DNA of 64,000 nucleotides, from positions 1,184,368 to 1,248,367 of the forward strand of contig NZ_CP009632.1 of NCBI RefSeq assembly GCF_000959445.1. Reading direction: 5' to 3'. This document shows positions 45,464 through 54,628 of the stretch, in pieces. A program made the position numbers and the translations under genes. The notes below the pieces were generated by a model, which saw only the letters and a program-made list of their open reading frames with translations, did no database searches and was not told the origin of the DNA. How positions within the stretch are numbered: the stretch's first letter is position 1; each line of letters starts with the position of its first letter. This DNA comes from Burkholderia vietnamiensis LMG 10929. Its GTDB lineage: Bacteria; Pseudomonadota; Gammaproteobacteria; Burkholderiales; Burkholderiaceae.

Positions 45464-45574
45464 CCAGTCGCCCCTCGGTCTTATCCCCGAAGCAATCAAA
45501 ATCCGGCGCGCGCCGTAACGCGCTGTATTTCGGCTCCTTTGGTATCAACGCCAGCCACCGCTTGGGCGCAAGTC

Positions 45575-45590
45575 GTTGTCACGTGACAAC
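45575..45590. promoter_or_regulatory. parS site 3
   Basis: GTTGTCACGTGACAAC, perfect palindrome. Confidence 0.85.
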
Positions 45591-45714
45591 CGCGTTCCGC
45601 ATCCGGCCGCATTTGAGCGTCGCCCGTGGCTCTCAGCAAGCTTTAGAACCACAGCAAAGGCACGGCGCCAACGCGCTGTGCCAAAGACATCCGCGATGGT
45701 TGGTCGCCCACACC

Positions 45715-45730
45715 GTTGTCACGTGACAAC
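45715..45730. promoter_or_regulatory. parS site 4
   Basis: GTTGTCACGTGACAAC, perfect palindrome, 140 bp after site 3. Confidence 0.85.
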
Positions 45731-45918
45731 CTTCATTAAGGGACCGGTGCTTGGGCGTCCTCGGCAGTTGAGCGTTCGCGCCATCCAACACGAAATACCG
45801 GCGCCCGAGAATCAATGAGTGCATAGAAAAGCGATTTGTCACTTCGGCAATCACAGCCCGATTTAAAATCATTCCGTCCGTGCCGCTCGAAGATCAGCTA
45901 CGGTAGCTATCCAGCCGA

Positions 45919-45934
45919 CTTGTCACGTGACAAC
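45919..45934. promoter_or_regulatory. parS site 5
   Basis: CTTGTCACGTGACAAC: 14-bp palindromic core intact, one outer base changed. It lies 91 bp before the parA start. Confidence 0.8.
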
Positions 45935-46024
45935 TAAGGATGGCTCGCGCCGCGAAATAAGCCGTTTCTCTGGACTTTCCAAAAGTATTTGCATATATTA
46001 CGCAAAACTCCTTGGAGAGATTTA

Positions 46025-46720
46025 ATGGCTTTCAAGATCGCCGTCAGCAACCAAAAAGGTGGGACCGGAAAGACGACCATCTCGGTCAACATCGCGGCCG
46101 CCTTCGAAGCAGGCGGCAACAAAGTCGCCTTGATCGACGCCGATCCCCAAGGCACTTCAGTGCGATGGGTCACGAGCGGGGAAAATACGCTTCCGATGAC
46201 CGTCCTGTCCCTCGCCCCGGCCGGCCGAGGAATCGGTGGCGAGATCAAAAAGCAGGATGCAAATTTCGACGTAATCGTCGTCGATTGTCCGGGTAACCTC
46301 GAAGATCCACGAATCGCATCAGTGCTTGAAGTCGCCGACTTCTGCCTGGTGCCGCTGTCGCCGTCGCCCGCCGACCTTTACAGTACCGTCGCCATGATTC
46401 GCATGATCGAGTCGATGCGAGCCGTTAGAAACCCAAATCTTTCTTCTGCATTGATGTTAAATAGCGTCAATGGAAAAACTAAAATGCGAGAAGAGATTTT
46501 AAAAATTCTAAAGGCGGAAGAAATAGGGGAGCATCTGCTCGATAGTCAGATCGCGCAGCGCGAGGTCTACCGGCAGACGTTTGCTCTCGGCACGACGATC
46601 CACCATCACAACCGATATCTGAAAGGGCTGAAGGAGGCCCGCGCGGAGATCGAAAGACTCGTTACAGAAATGGCCCAATACATCGCGTCGACGCGCGCCA
46701 CCGGAGCCGCTCATGGCTAA
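46025..46720 (+). CDS. parA: ParA partition ATPase
   Basis: Product of 231 residues. The deviant Walker A motif is SNQKGGTGKTTISVNIAAAF (residues ~8-27), with Walker A' in ALIDADPQGTSVRWV and Walker B in VIVVDCPGN. The protein lacks the long N-terminal helix-turn-helix of type Ia ParA, so it is a type Ib/chromosomal-like ATPase. It moves ParB-bound centromeres over the nucleoid. The ATG at 46025 follows GGAGAG. parB starts before this stop (8-bp overlap), giving a translationally coupled operon. Confidence 0.93.
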   Translation: MAFKIAVSNQKGGTGKTTISVNIAAAFEAGGNKVALIDADPQGTSVRWVTSGENTLPMTVLSLAPAGRGIGGEIKKQDANFDVIVVDCPGNLEDPRIASVLEVADFCLVPLSPSPADLYSTVAMIRMIESMRAVRNPNLSSALMLNSVNGKTKMREEILKILKAEEIGEHLLDSQIAQREVYRQTFALGTTIHHHNRYLKGLKEARAEIERLVTEMAQYIASTRATGAAHG

Positions 46721-47744
46721 GGACACTTCGAAGGAAAAGAAGCCGACGGGCAATCTGCATCTCGCGGCTGGTCTGCTGCGCGGCCTCGCGCAAGAAAACG
46801 CCGCACTGGAAACGCGCTTGCCCGAGCCCTCGGCGGCGTCGAATACCGCCGTCGATGCCGCGCTCGCAATCGCGCCGACCGTAACGACGCCAACCGATAC
46901 GCCCGACCTCGGCGCGCCACAAAAAGTCGCGGTCAAGGACTGCATCCCGAATCCGTTCAACCCACGCGTGTTCTACTCTGAATCGAGCCTGCACGAACTG
47001 GCGTTGACGCTGAAGCGGGAAGGGCAGATCGAGCCGATCAAGGTGACGCGCCTTCCGGAATTCCCGGGCAAGCTCGTCGTGATCGATGGTCAACGCCGCC
47101 TGCGTGCGACGAGCATCAACGGCGACGAGACGATCAACGCGACGTTCCGTACCGATCACACGCCCGAGCAGCTCTATACGATCGCGTACAGGGCGAACCA
47201 CGACCACGAACGCCAGACGATCTTTGACGATGCGGTCGCGTGGAAGCGCCTGCTCGACGAAAAGGTCTTTCCCGACCAGAACACGCTCGCGGAAAAGATC
47301 GGCAAGGACAAAGCGTCGATCAGCAAGACACTATCGCTGAACGCACTGCCCAACACCCTCCTCGAGCGGATGGCCAGCGCCAACGACGTGGTCGGCCTGC
47401 AAGCGGCATATTTCCTGAAACTGATTTTCGAACGGGTTGGCGAAGCGGCTGCCGACCGTCTGCTCACCGCCGTCATGGATCGCAAAAAGTCGGTGCGCGA
47501 TCTGGAAAACTTCCTGCGTACGCAAGGCGACGGCAACAAGAAGACGGGACGCACGCGCTACAGCGTTCGTCACGATTTCGCACTCGAGTCGCGCGCGGTA
47601 GGCCAGTTGAAGACCTACCCCGACGGGCGACTCGACCTACAGCTGAAAGGAGTCGATACGTCGCACCAGGAAGCCCTGGCCGATCAGCTCAAAGCCGTGA
47701 TCGACGCATACGTGGCCGAATTGGCCGTCGCGGCTCAGAAGTAA
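46713..47744 (+). CDS. parB: ParB centromere-binding protein
   Basis: Product of 343 residues. The N-terminal region has the conserved ParB/Srx motif with SLHELALTLKREGQIEPIKVTRLPEFPGKLVVIDGQRRL. The middle helix-turn-helix is TLAEKIGKDKASISKTLSLNALPNTLLERM, and the C-terminus forms a dimer. It should bind the GTTGTCACGTGACAAC sites upstream of parA. ParB proteins of this family bind CTP and slide along DNA from parS; the GERR-type motif itself is not readable with certainty here (DGQRRL is the local variant). Confidence 0.93.
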   Translation: MAKDTSKEKKPTGNLHLAAGLLRGLAQENAALETRLPEPSAASNTAVDAALAIAPTVTTPTDTPDLGAPQKVAVKDCIPNPFNPRVFYSESSLHELALTLKREGQIEPIKVTRLPEFPGKLVVIDGQRRLRATSINGDETINATFRTDHTPEQLYTIAYRANHDHERQTIFDDAVAWKRLLDEKVFPDQNTLAEKIGKDKASISKTLSLNALPNTLLERMASANDVVGLQAAYFLKLIFERVGEAAADRLLTAVMDRKKSVRDLENFLRTQGDGNKKTGRTRYSVRHDFALESRAVGQLKTYPDGRLDLQLKGVDTSHQEALADQLKAVIDAYVAELAVAAQK

Positions 47745-47833
47745 GCACTAAGAACCACGACCACGCATCTGCATCGCGACGCGTCGCCGGCTGAAGTCCG
47801 GCACGCGTCGTCTGGCAAGCAGCGAGGCTGCGC
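47745..47833. terminator. Hairpin between convergent parB and repA
   Basis: Short gap between the two stop codons with an imperfect inverted repeat around 47777-47811: inner stem GCCGG-CTGAAGT-CCGGC, outer GACGCGT/ACGCGTC with a mismatched base. It would serve as a shared terminator. Confidence 0.5.
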
Positions 47834-49150
47834 TCAATTCGTCGCGAGGCTGCTCTTCAGCAGAAACTCGAGCAGATCGTCCGACGTCGGTTCGCCCCAG
47901 GTGTCGAGCGCCAGCCATCGGAAGAAGCTCGTTTGTGCGAGCTTGCTTGCCTTCTTCTTCGGCGACAGCGTGAGATCCTTCGAGCCTGCCACCGTCTCGT
48001 TGTAACGCTCGATCAACTTGGTCTGATCGTCGATCTCCAGTTCGCGGAAATACGCGCCCGCTTCGTCGACCTTCGCGGCCAGGTATTTGTCGCGGATCTG
48101 CTCCTGCTTGCTCTGCGCGGACTCCTTGGCCGGCGCGGCGGCTTCCGTGCCTTGTCCGTCGGACAACGTATAGCCGTGCGTGAGCGCTTTGCGGAAATAC
48201 GCGCCGACGTTGTCGACCGGTGCCGCGTTCTTTTTCGTTGTCCGATTGAGCGTGTACGCAATCGCCGCCTTGATGCGCTGCACTCCATATTGCGTGATCA
48301 GACGACGCGCCTCGGAACGCGGGATGCCGAACTTGGCCACTTCGTCGACGAGCGCTTCGTTCTTCACGTCACCTTCTTCGACCGTATCCGCGCTCTGCTT
48401 GCGCGTCACCTTGAACTGAACGGCCTCCACGCTGCGGCCCGACTTGTGTTCGATCAGCTCGAGCGTATGGTCGGAAACTTCGTTCACCTCCTGAATGCAG
48501 GGCACGAGGACCTTGCTCTTGAAGAGCTTGTATTCCTTGTACGACTGCGATGCCTTGTCCTGGCCGAGGATCAGATCGCGGAACTTGGGCAACGGAATCT
48601 TCGCCGTGATGCCGATGCCCTCGTAGCGCACGGTGTTCTCCCACAGCGCGAGCGAGTGCGAGCGCCGAAACTCGCGCGCAATCCGCATATCGATGAGCGC
48701 GTAAATTTCAGGATTGAGCAATTCGCTGCGAATCTGGTCGGAGAAGCTGTACTTGAGCACCGACTGCTCGAGTTCGGCGCCGGCGAGCAGGCCCGAGGCC
48801 TTCCACACGGTCGAGCGATCTGCGGCAAGGTAGTCCCAGTTGACGACGGTACTGATCAACGAGTTGACCGTGTCCTTCACGTACTTGGTGTTGTTGCTGT
48901 TCAGCCCGCTCTCGTGCGAAAGCGCTGCGATCGAGATGGAAAAGCTCGTGCGCCCCGGTTCGAACGCTTCCTGACGCAGCGCATTCTTGATCAGCGAACT
49001 GAACATCTTGCGCTGCTGCAGACCGATCTTTCCGGACTTCGGCGCGATGTGAATAGCCTGAACCGCCTTGCGCAGCAGATCGGGCGGCTCGGGCGTCTGG
49101 AACAGAGAGACCTGCTTGTCGGAGCCTTTGATTGCGGGCTTGCGCGGCAT
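47834..49150 (-). CDS. repA: Plasmid-type replication initiator RepA
   Basis: Product of 438 residues. The region RKMFSSLIKNALRQEAFEPGRTSFSISIAALSHESGLNSNN, followed by ALWENTVRYEGIGITAKIPLPKFRDLILGQ and SYKEYKLFKSKVLVPCIQEVNEVSDHTLELIEHKSGRSVEAVQFKVTR, is the two-winged-helix architecture of iteron-binding initiators (Rep_3-like). It should bind the repeated CCCATAA motifs upstream of its own start and open the origin. It lies convergent to parAB. Replication control from a RepA rather than DnaA marks this replicon as a secondary chromosome or megaplasmid. Confidence 0.87.
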   Translation of the reverse strand: MPRKPAIKGSDKQVSLFQTPEPPDLLRKAVQAIHIAPKSGKIGLQQRKMFSSLIKNALRQEAFEPGRTSFSISIAALSHESGLNSNNTKYVKDTVNSLISTVVNWDYLAADRSTVWKASGLLAGAELEQSVLKYSFSDQIRSELLNPEIYALIDMRIAREFRRSHSLALWENTVRYEGIGITAKIPLPKFRDLILGQDKASQSYKEYKLFKSKVLVPCIQEVNEVSDHTLELIEHKSGRSVEAVQFKVTRKQSADTVEEGDVKNEALVDEVAKFGIPRSEARRLITQYGVQRIKAAIAYTLNRTTKKNAAPVDNVGAYFRKALTHGYTLSDGQGTEAAAPAKESAQSKQEQIRDKYLAAKVDEAGAYFRELEIDDQTKLIERYNETVAGSKDLTLSPKKKASKLAQTSFFRWLALDTWGEPTSDDLLEFLLKSSLATN

Positions 49151-49481
49151 CGTGATGTCCGGAGAAGGTGACCTTATTGATGGCGGACTTTATACCTTTT
49201 CGCGTAATCGAGCAACTGGCGATCCTCTAGTAACGCTTTCAGTATTTCTCACAATGCATTGTTTTATAAAGATAATCATCCTGTTTTGCCACGCTAAATC
49301 CGCCCCATATCCATATACCTTTCGCCGCAACGCATCCCAAAACCAGCTACCTATGCGCCAGATCAAGCGAATCCGGCACGGGTCTTGCCCAGTTCAAAGG
49401 TACCCGTTCATGGGAAACAGGCCTGCAGAAAGCTACCCGCGGACCCAAATCGTGGTGCCTTGCAGCACTGGTCCGTTACGT

Positions 49482-49497
49482 CCCATAAAACGCTACC
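49482..49497 (+). promoter_or_regulatory. Iteron (representative of the array)
   Basis: CCCATAAAACGCTACC, followed by TTT. It belongs to the 16-bp repeat family described for 49151-50330 and is a presumed RepA-binding site. Confidence 0.75.
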
Positions 49498-49583
49498 TTT
49501 GCCGAACACCATGGAAGGCTACCTATCAAGACCGGCCACCGCCGTGTTTTTCGAAGGCAGCGTAAATTCTGTGCGAAGATCGA

Positions 49584-49625
49584 CCCATAAATGGCTACCT
49601 TCGAATGTCCCCATAGGAGGTTACC
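49584..49625 (+). promoter_or_regulatory. Iteron pair with 26-bp spacing
   Basis: CCCATAAATGGCTACC (49584-49599) and CCCATAGGAGGTTACC (49610-49625). The same 26-bp start-to-start spacing recurs at 49706/49732 and 49798/49824. Confidence 0.75.
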
Positions 49626-49705
49626 CATGGTGGCTATCGAGCCGGTGGGCGGGCACAGCCTTCTTTAAGATTCCAGGGAAATCGTCGGTGACACCAGTAG
49701 CACGC

Positions 49706-49747
49706 CTCATAACCGGCTACCTTAACGTCGCCCTATAAATGGCTACC
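49706..49747 (+). promoter_or_regulatory. Second iteron pair with 26-bp spacing
   Basis: CTCATAACCGGCTACC (49706-49721) and CCTATAAATGGCTACC (49732-49747), on the same spacing as the pair at 49584. Confidence 0.75.
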
Positions 49748-49797
49748 TTAGAGAAAACGACCTTGCTCTCCCGTCTCAGCGGTCCCAGCAACTAGCT

Positions 49798-49839
49798 CCC
49801 ATAACCGGCAACCAAAGAGCGTCCCCATAGACTGCTACC
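49798..49839 (+). promoter_or_regulatory. Third iteron pair with 26-bp spacing
   Basis: CCCATAACCGGCAACC (49798-49813) and CCCATAGACTGCTACC (49824-49839). Confidence 0.72.
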
Positions 49840-50045
49840 TGAGGGACTTCTGCGTAGAAATCCCATAACAGGCTACGCATGCCCCATATCCACAACCCTA
49901 ACTTCCCACAGCACGGTACCCGATTCCCCAAATCCACAGACCTGACACCCCATACACTTCCGCCTGTGCTCCCATAAATGGGTACCGAACACCCACCAAA
50001 CCCTTACGGAATAAGGCTGTGAGCCGGCTAAAGGTAGTTAAAGAA

Positions 50046-50060
50046 GTAAACGTCGTTTAC
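50046..50060. promoter_or_regulatory. Palindrome within the origin region
   Basis: GTAAAC-GTC-GTTTAC is a perfect inverted repeat lying between the forward and inverted iterons. A partial copy (GATGTAAACAC) follows at about 50065. It may bind an additional factor; unassigned. Confidence 0.5.
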
Positions 50061-50330
50061 CAAAGATGTAAACACACGCGTGCCTGTGAGAAAAACCAAC
50101 CCCCATAAACCGCTACCAATAGGCGCTCTCCGGCAAGGAACCGCATGAAATGTTCTCGCGTTGCTCGCGACAATGACCGGTTGCCGCCTCGTTCTACTGC
50201 GAGGCCACGCCTGACGCGGGTTTCCAAAGGGGTGAGTACACACTCACAGCGATGGAAACGTAGCAACTTATGGGACGGAATAGCGGCTTCACGGCCAAAG
50301 GTTCCCCCCTATGGGATCGTATAAGGGCTG

Positions 50331-51497
50331 ACGATGCCGAGCGCTTTGCCGAGTATTGGGCGTGCCGAGCAGCTGAGCCTTCCCACGGCGCGCATCACTT
50401 TTGACGCGGCGGTGGAGGAAAATCGCCAGAATCGAGACATGCGTAGTGGGTTGTGCGTCAGACGTGCGCCTTTCCTGAAAAAGTCGCCTGGAGTCATAGC
50501 CGCACTGTCCCGCGTTTTCGGCGCACCTACCTGCCCACTATGGAAGCGCCTCCTGTGATGCTTGGCTTCACGCAGCCTCACAACTTTCTACCTTTGGACT
50601 GGCCGGCACAGTGACGTTCGCCGGACCGCATGGCGGCGATCAACGGCACCATCGAGAGCGCCCGCGCGTTGCTGCAGAGCTCGACCGGGCGCGTCGACCG
50701 TGCACCTTTTTCGGTACCGCAGCTGAACGGCGGTGGAATCGTGGAAGGCGGCATCTGTGGGATCCCCCAGACCATAATGGCTGTGAACAACGCGCCAGGT
50801 TGCGCTGACCCAGCACTGGGCCGCGGCTATTAAAAGCGCGACCACCGCCAGGACATGCGGGCGAGATGCCGATCGAACCTTCAAACTGTGCCGTCGACCT
50901 CGACGCCGCAGCGGCCCCGAGACGTGACGCATCCCGACGAAGCGCACAGACAGGTCACCGGATACCCTGGCGTTGGGTGACCAATCGTCCACCGCGTATG
51001 GGAGCGTCAGACGCCGCGCCGCGTACCCATCCCGGACGCACCGTGGTCGTTTATGGGGCAAATGAATGGATATAAAACGGAACGACACAGACTGACGGCG
51101 CGGCGGAGAGCCCGCCCCCACAGCCATCAACGTCAGTGACAAAGCGACACTCGAGCGGCCCCCCACATCTTGCTGTGCGTGTGACGCTATTCCCAAGGTG
51201 GCCATTAGCGAAGCACCAAAACGGAGCATCGGAACTTGAAGCGCATCGTATGGCGGAAACGCATCGGGCCGGCTACACGCTCGTCCCGACGTTGAAGCCT
51301 AAGATCGCCGACACACGCTGACGGCAACCACGATTGTGGCGTCTCCTCGACATCCCGACGAATGTCGCGACGATAGCGCCACCTTTTCCGCAACCCGGTT
51401 ATGATGTTCGGGCCCTGTTCGAAATATGAAGACGACCAGGGGCAGGGGCGGTATCTCGATGTACTTCACTCCGTGACCAATCACAAAAGAGAGTTCA
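50331..51497. other. Gene-free stretch to the right of the origin
   Basis: About 1.15 kb without a convincing gene. Small open frames (for example at 50334 and 50611) have no domain, no ribosome-binding site and no neighbouring support. One weak inverted iteron-like element lies at 51042-51057 (reverse complement CCCATAAACGACCACG). The end holds the promoter of the small exported protein at 51498. Confidence 0.45.
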
Positions 51498-51827
51498 GTG
51501 ATGCGAATCCAGATCAAAAAGCTCGCACTGGCTGCTTCGGCGGCTGCTTTCCTCCTCGGCTCGACCGCGCCGGTATTCGCGCAGACCGATGCCAGCGCAC
51601 CGGCCGCATCCACCGCGTCGGATGCCAAGGCCGCGAAGCACGAGGCGCGCAAGGCTGCCCGGGCAAAACGCAAGGCCGAACGCAAGGCGGCACGCGCGAA
51701 AAACACAGCTGAGCTGAAGAAGCTCGAAGCCGCTGGTTACAAGCCGGCAGCCAACGATCCGAACTATCCGCAGAACCTGCAGAACGCGCAGAAGAAAGCA
51801 GCCGAGGCGGCTGGCGCAAGCCAATAA
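51498..51827 (+). CDS. Small exported DUF4148-like protein (paralogue 2)
   Basis: Product of 109 residues. A signal peptide (LAASAAAFLLGSTAPVFAQ) is followed by a Lys/Arg/Ala helix (KHEARKAARAKRKAERKAARAKNTAELKKL) and EAAGYKPAANDPNYPQNLQNAQKKA. It is a paralogue of the protein at 9534 (same length and NDxxNYPQN motif) and shares the AGYKP...YP...LQ.AQ motif with the DUF4148 protein at 56851. Exported, function unknown. A hairpin terminator follows. Confidence 0.78.
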   Translation: MMRIQIKKLALAASAAAFLLGSTAPVFAQTDASAPAASTASDAKAAKHEARKAARAKRKAERKAARAKNTAELKKLEAAGYKPAANDPNYPQNLQNAQKKAAEAAGASQ

Positions 51828-51837
51828 GCGTGATCTG

Positions 51838-51870
51838 GCGACAAACCCTGCTCGAACCGGGGTTTGTCGC
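51838..51870 (+). terminator. Hairpin after the DUF4148-like gene
   Basis: Perfect 11-bp stem GCGACAAACCC/GGGTTTGTCGC with an 11-bp loop, 10 bp after the stop codon. No T-run follows. Confidence 0.65.
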
Positions 51871-52043
51871 TCGCGCATGCACAAATGAATGCGCGTCATC
51901 CAGTCATCATATGCGTTCGTCTACAGCTGAATTGATTCGTTGTCCTTGGTGATTGAGGTGCAATGATCGTCAGGGTACGTTTCGGCCAACACCGCCATTC
52001 GCCTATTCCCAGACGGTTCACTTAGTCAGTGCATCTGACATGA

Positions 52044-52949
52044 TCAGCTGCGCGTTTCCGCGCGCACCACGTTTCCCACCGACTTCAGCCAACCCGTGAA
52101 TGCGCGCACGGATTCATCCTTCGCACGCGCGGTCGACACGTAAGTGAAGTAGCGCCACGCCGGCAGCGCCGGCTCGCTGAATGGCTGCACCAAACGCCCT
52201 TCGGCGATGTCGTCGGCGACGAGCGCGATCGGCCCCATCGCGACGCCGAGGCCGTCGAGCGCACCTTGCAGCGTCAGATAGAAGTGCTCGAGCGTGAGCG
52301 AGTGCCGCGGAACCAGATCTGCATGGCCCGCCGCCGCGAGCCACTCGGGCCACATGCCGGGATAGGTTGCCGCATGCAGCAGCGTGAAGCCGGCAAGGTC
52401 CGCCGGTGTGCGCAGTTGGCGGCCGTCGAGCAGTTTCGGCGCGCACACCGGCAGCCGGACTTCGGAGAGGAATTCCTCGGCGACGTAACCGTCGATGGCC
52501 TGCGGGCCGCCTCGGACGATCAGATCGACCTTGTCCCGCAACTTCTCGATCGGCTCGTTCGATGTCGACAGGCGCACCTCGACGGTTGGATGAGCAACCT
52601 GGAACGACGACAGCTTCGGCACGAGCCAACGCAGCGAGAACGTCGCCGGCGCGCTGACGCGTAGTACGCGCTGCTGCCCCGCGCCGAATTGCTGCGCAGT
52701 CGCGAGCGCGATCCGGTCCAACGCGGCGCCCACTTCAGCGAGATACGCGCGCCCCGCATCCGTGAGCTCGACGCGCCGATTGTGCCGGACGAATAGAGGC
52801 CGGTCGAGCCATGCCTCCAGTTGCTGCACATGGCGGCTGATTGCGCCGTGCGTCACGCACAGTTCGTCGGCGGCCGACGTGAAACTGCCGAGCCGCGCGG
52901 CGGCTTCGAATGCGCGCAATGAATTCAACGGTGGGAGTCGCCGGGCCAT
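52044..52949 (-). CDS. LysR-family regulator (GcvA-like)
   Basis: Product of 301 residues. The helix-turn-helix is LRAFEAAARLGSFTSAADELCVTHGAISRHVQQLEAWLD, and the effector domain includes KVDLIVRGGP. GcvA-type regulator. The divergent gene is the purA paralogue (starts 139 bp apart), so it could regulate it. Confidence 0.87.
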   Translation of the reverse strand: MARRLPPLNSLRAFEAAARLGSFTSAADELCVTHGAISRHVQQLEAWLDRPLFVRHNRRVELTDAGRAYLAEVGAALDRIALATAQQFGAGQQRVLRVSAPATFSLRWLVPKLSSFQVAHPTVEVRLSTSNEPIEKLRDKVDLIVRGGPQAIDGYVAEEFLSEVRLPVCAPKLLDGRQLRTPADLAGFTLLHAATYPGMWPEWLAAAGHADLVPRHSLTLEHFYLTLQGALDGLGVAMGPIALVADDIAEGRLVQPFSEPALPAWRYFTYVSTARAKDESVRAFTGWLKSVGNVVRAETRS

Positions 52950-53088
52950 TTATCCAGATCTGTGAGATTTCCTCACGCGAATTATTAGTTTTAATCGTTT
53001 GATCGCGCAAGCGGGACTACGCCACTATTGCGTTCAAGCGGCCGATGGCCGGCGTATATGTCTGGATTTATCACATGGAGGATCGGCC

Positions 53089-54384
53089 ATGCCGAACGTG
53101 GTGGTGGTGGGCGCGCAATGGGGCGACGAAGGCAAGGGTCGCGTCGTGGACTGGCTCGCGGCGCAGGCGGATCTCGTCGCCCGCTATAACGGCGGCCACA
53201 ACGCGGGGCACACGTTGGTCGTCGGCGGGAAAACGTACAAGCTTGCACTGCTGCCGAGCGGCATCGTACGCGGCAAGCGCGGCGTGATCGGCAACGGCGT
53301 GGCGCTCGATCCGGAGGCGCTGCTGGCCGAGATCGCGCGGATGGTCGAGCTCGGCGTGTCGGTGACGCCCGACAATCTGTCGATCGCGGAGAACGCGACA
53401 CTCGTCCTGCCGATTCACCGCGCAATCGACGAGGCGCAGGAGCGCCTGCGACGCGAGCCGATCGGCACGACGCTGCGAGGAATCGGGCCGGCCTACGAGG
53501 ACAAGGTCGGCCGCCGCGCACTGCGCGTCGCCGATCTCGCGGAACCGGACCGGCTCGCCGACAAACTCGACGTACTGGTCGACCACCACAACGCGCGGTT
53601 TCGCGGTCTTGGGCTCGCGCCAAGCTCGCGCGACGCGATGCTGGCGACGCTGGTCGAGCTCGCGCCGAAGATCCTGCCGTTCGTGCGACCCGTATGGGCC
53701 GAGCTGAACGACGCTCACGCGCGCGGCGAGCGCATCCTGTTCGAAGGCTCGCAGGCCGTGATGCTCGACATCGACTGGGGAACCTATCCGTTCGTGACCT
53801 CGTCCGGCACGATCGCGTCGGCGGCTGCGGCCGGCACCGGCCTCGGTGCATCGAAGCTCGGCCACGTGCTCGGCGTGACGAAGGCCTATGCGACACGGGT
53901 CGGGGGCGGCCCGTTCCTCACCGAACTCGACAACGCGACCGGCGAGCGATTGCGCACCCGCGGGCGGGAATTCGGCGTCAACACCGGCCGGCCGCGTCGT
54001 TGCGGATGGCTCGACGCAGCGCAGTTGCGTCAGGCCGTTTGCGTGTCCGGCATCGATTCGCTCGCGCTCACGAAGCTCGATGTGCTCGACGGCTTCGAGT
54101 CGATCGCGCTGTGCGTCGGCTACGAACTCGACGGCGCCCGCATCGCTCACTTGCCCACGAGCCTCGATGCGCAGTTGCGCGTGCGGCCCATCTACGAGGA
54201 ATTCGCCGGCTGGGACGGCACGGTGAAAGGCGTACGTGAGCGTGCGGCATTACCGCGTGCCGCGCAGGCTTTCATCGAGCGGGTCGAGGCGGTCGCGGGC
54301 GCGCCGGTGTCGATGATCACGACCGGCGCCGAGCGCGACGACACGATCGTGCTGAGCAATCCGTTCGACTTCGAACGCGCCTGA
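53089..54384 (+). CDS. purA: Adenylosuccinate synthetase, divergent paralogue
   Basis: Product of 431 residues, normal length for PurA. It carries [14 protein letters not shown] (GTP loop), NGGHNAGHT (IMP/catalytic), TRVGGGPF and [10 protein letters not shown]. It makes adenylosuccinate from IMP, Asp and GTP, the first step of AMP synthesis. The ATG at 53089 follows GGAGG by 8 nt. Against the usual consensus FEGAQ...LLDIDHGTYPYVTSS it has [22 protein letters not shown], with Trp replacing a conserved His. It is probably a second, accessory copy next to a LysR regulator; a housekeeping purA on chromosome 1 is expected. Confidence 0.9.
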   Translation: MPNVVVVGAQWGDEGKGRVVDWLAAQADLVARYNGGHNAGHTLVVGGKTYKLALLPSGIVRGKRGVIGNGVALDPEALLAEIARMVELGVSVTPDNLSIAENATLVLPIHRAIDEAQERLRREPIGTTLRGIGPAYEDKVGRRALRVADLAEPDRLADKLDVLVDHHNARFRGLGLAPSSRDAMLATLVELAPKILPFVRPVWAELNDAHARGERILFEGSQAVMLDIDWGTYPFVTSSGTIASAAAAGTGLGASKLGHVLGVTKAYATRVGGGPFLTELDNATGERLRTRGREFGVNTGRPRRCGWLDAAQLRQAVCVSGIDSLALTKLDVLDGFESIALCVGYELDGARIAHLPTSLDAQLRVRPIYEEFAGWDGTVKGVRERAALPRAAQAFIERVEAVAGAPVSMITTGAERDDTIVLSNPFDFERA

Positions 54385-54628
54385 GTGCGACGCTGCACGG
54401 CGTACGTAAAGTGAGGGCCGCGCCGCGCCGCGCGCCCGCCTGCTTGCGCAGCCGGCACGGTTGGTCGTCGGCGTTGGCTGCCGCGCGCGAACCGCGTTCC
54501 CCGAGCGCGCCTGCTGCAAGCTGGACACGTCTGCACCGCTGCGGTACTGTTCCGCACGATTCGCGCCAGCCCGTGCCGTGCCGGAGAGGGCGCTGCTGCG
54601 ACGCGATTTCAATCCCGGAGACAGGCCG

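Larger units (their letters stand above)
44584..46024. other. Centromere region upstream of parA
   Basis: About 1.4 kb without a supported gene. It holds five 16-bp parS-like palindromes (listed separately). The stretch just before parA includes TTTGC-N9-GCAAA (45988-46006), overlapping an AT-rich TATATTA that could be a -10 element. This dyad is a candidate operator for ParA self-repression. Confidence 0.6.
49151..50330. other. Replication origin region with RepA iterons
   Basis: Non-coding sequence with about 16 copies of a degenerate 16-bp motif, consensus CCCATAAnnGGCTACC. Forward copies start at 49304, 49482, 49584, 49610, 49706, 49732, 49798, 49824, 49862, 49883, 49905, 49971 and 50102; inverted copies lie at 49399, 50259 and 50300. 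Three pairs have an exact 26-bp spacing (49584/49610, 49706/49732, 49798/49824). An AT-rich stretch (about 49240-49290) could be the unwinding element. No perfect DnaA box (TTATNCACA) was seen. Confidence 0.82.

Noticed and set aside
49151..50330. DnaA boxes in the origin
   Set aside because: No perfect TTATNCACA was seen; isolated near matches are too weak to call.
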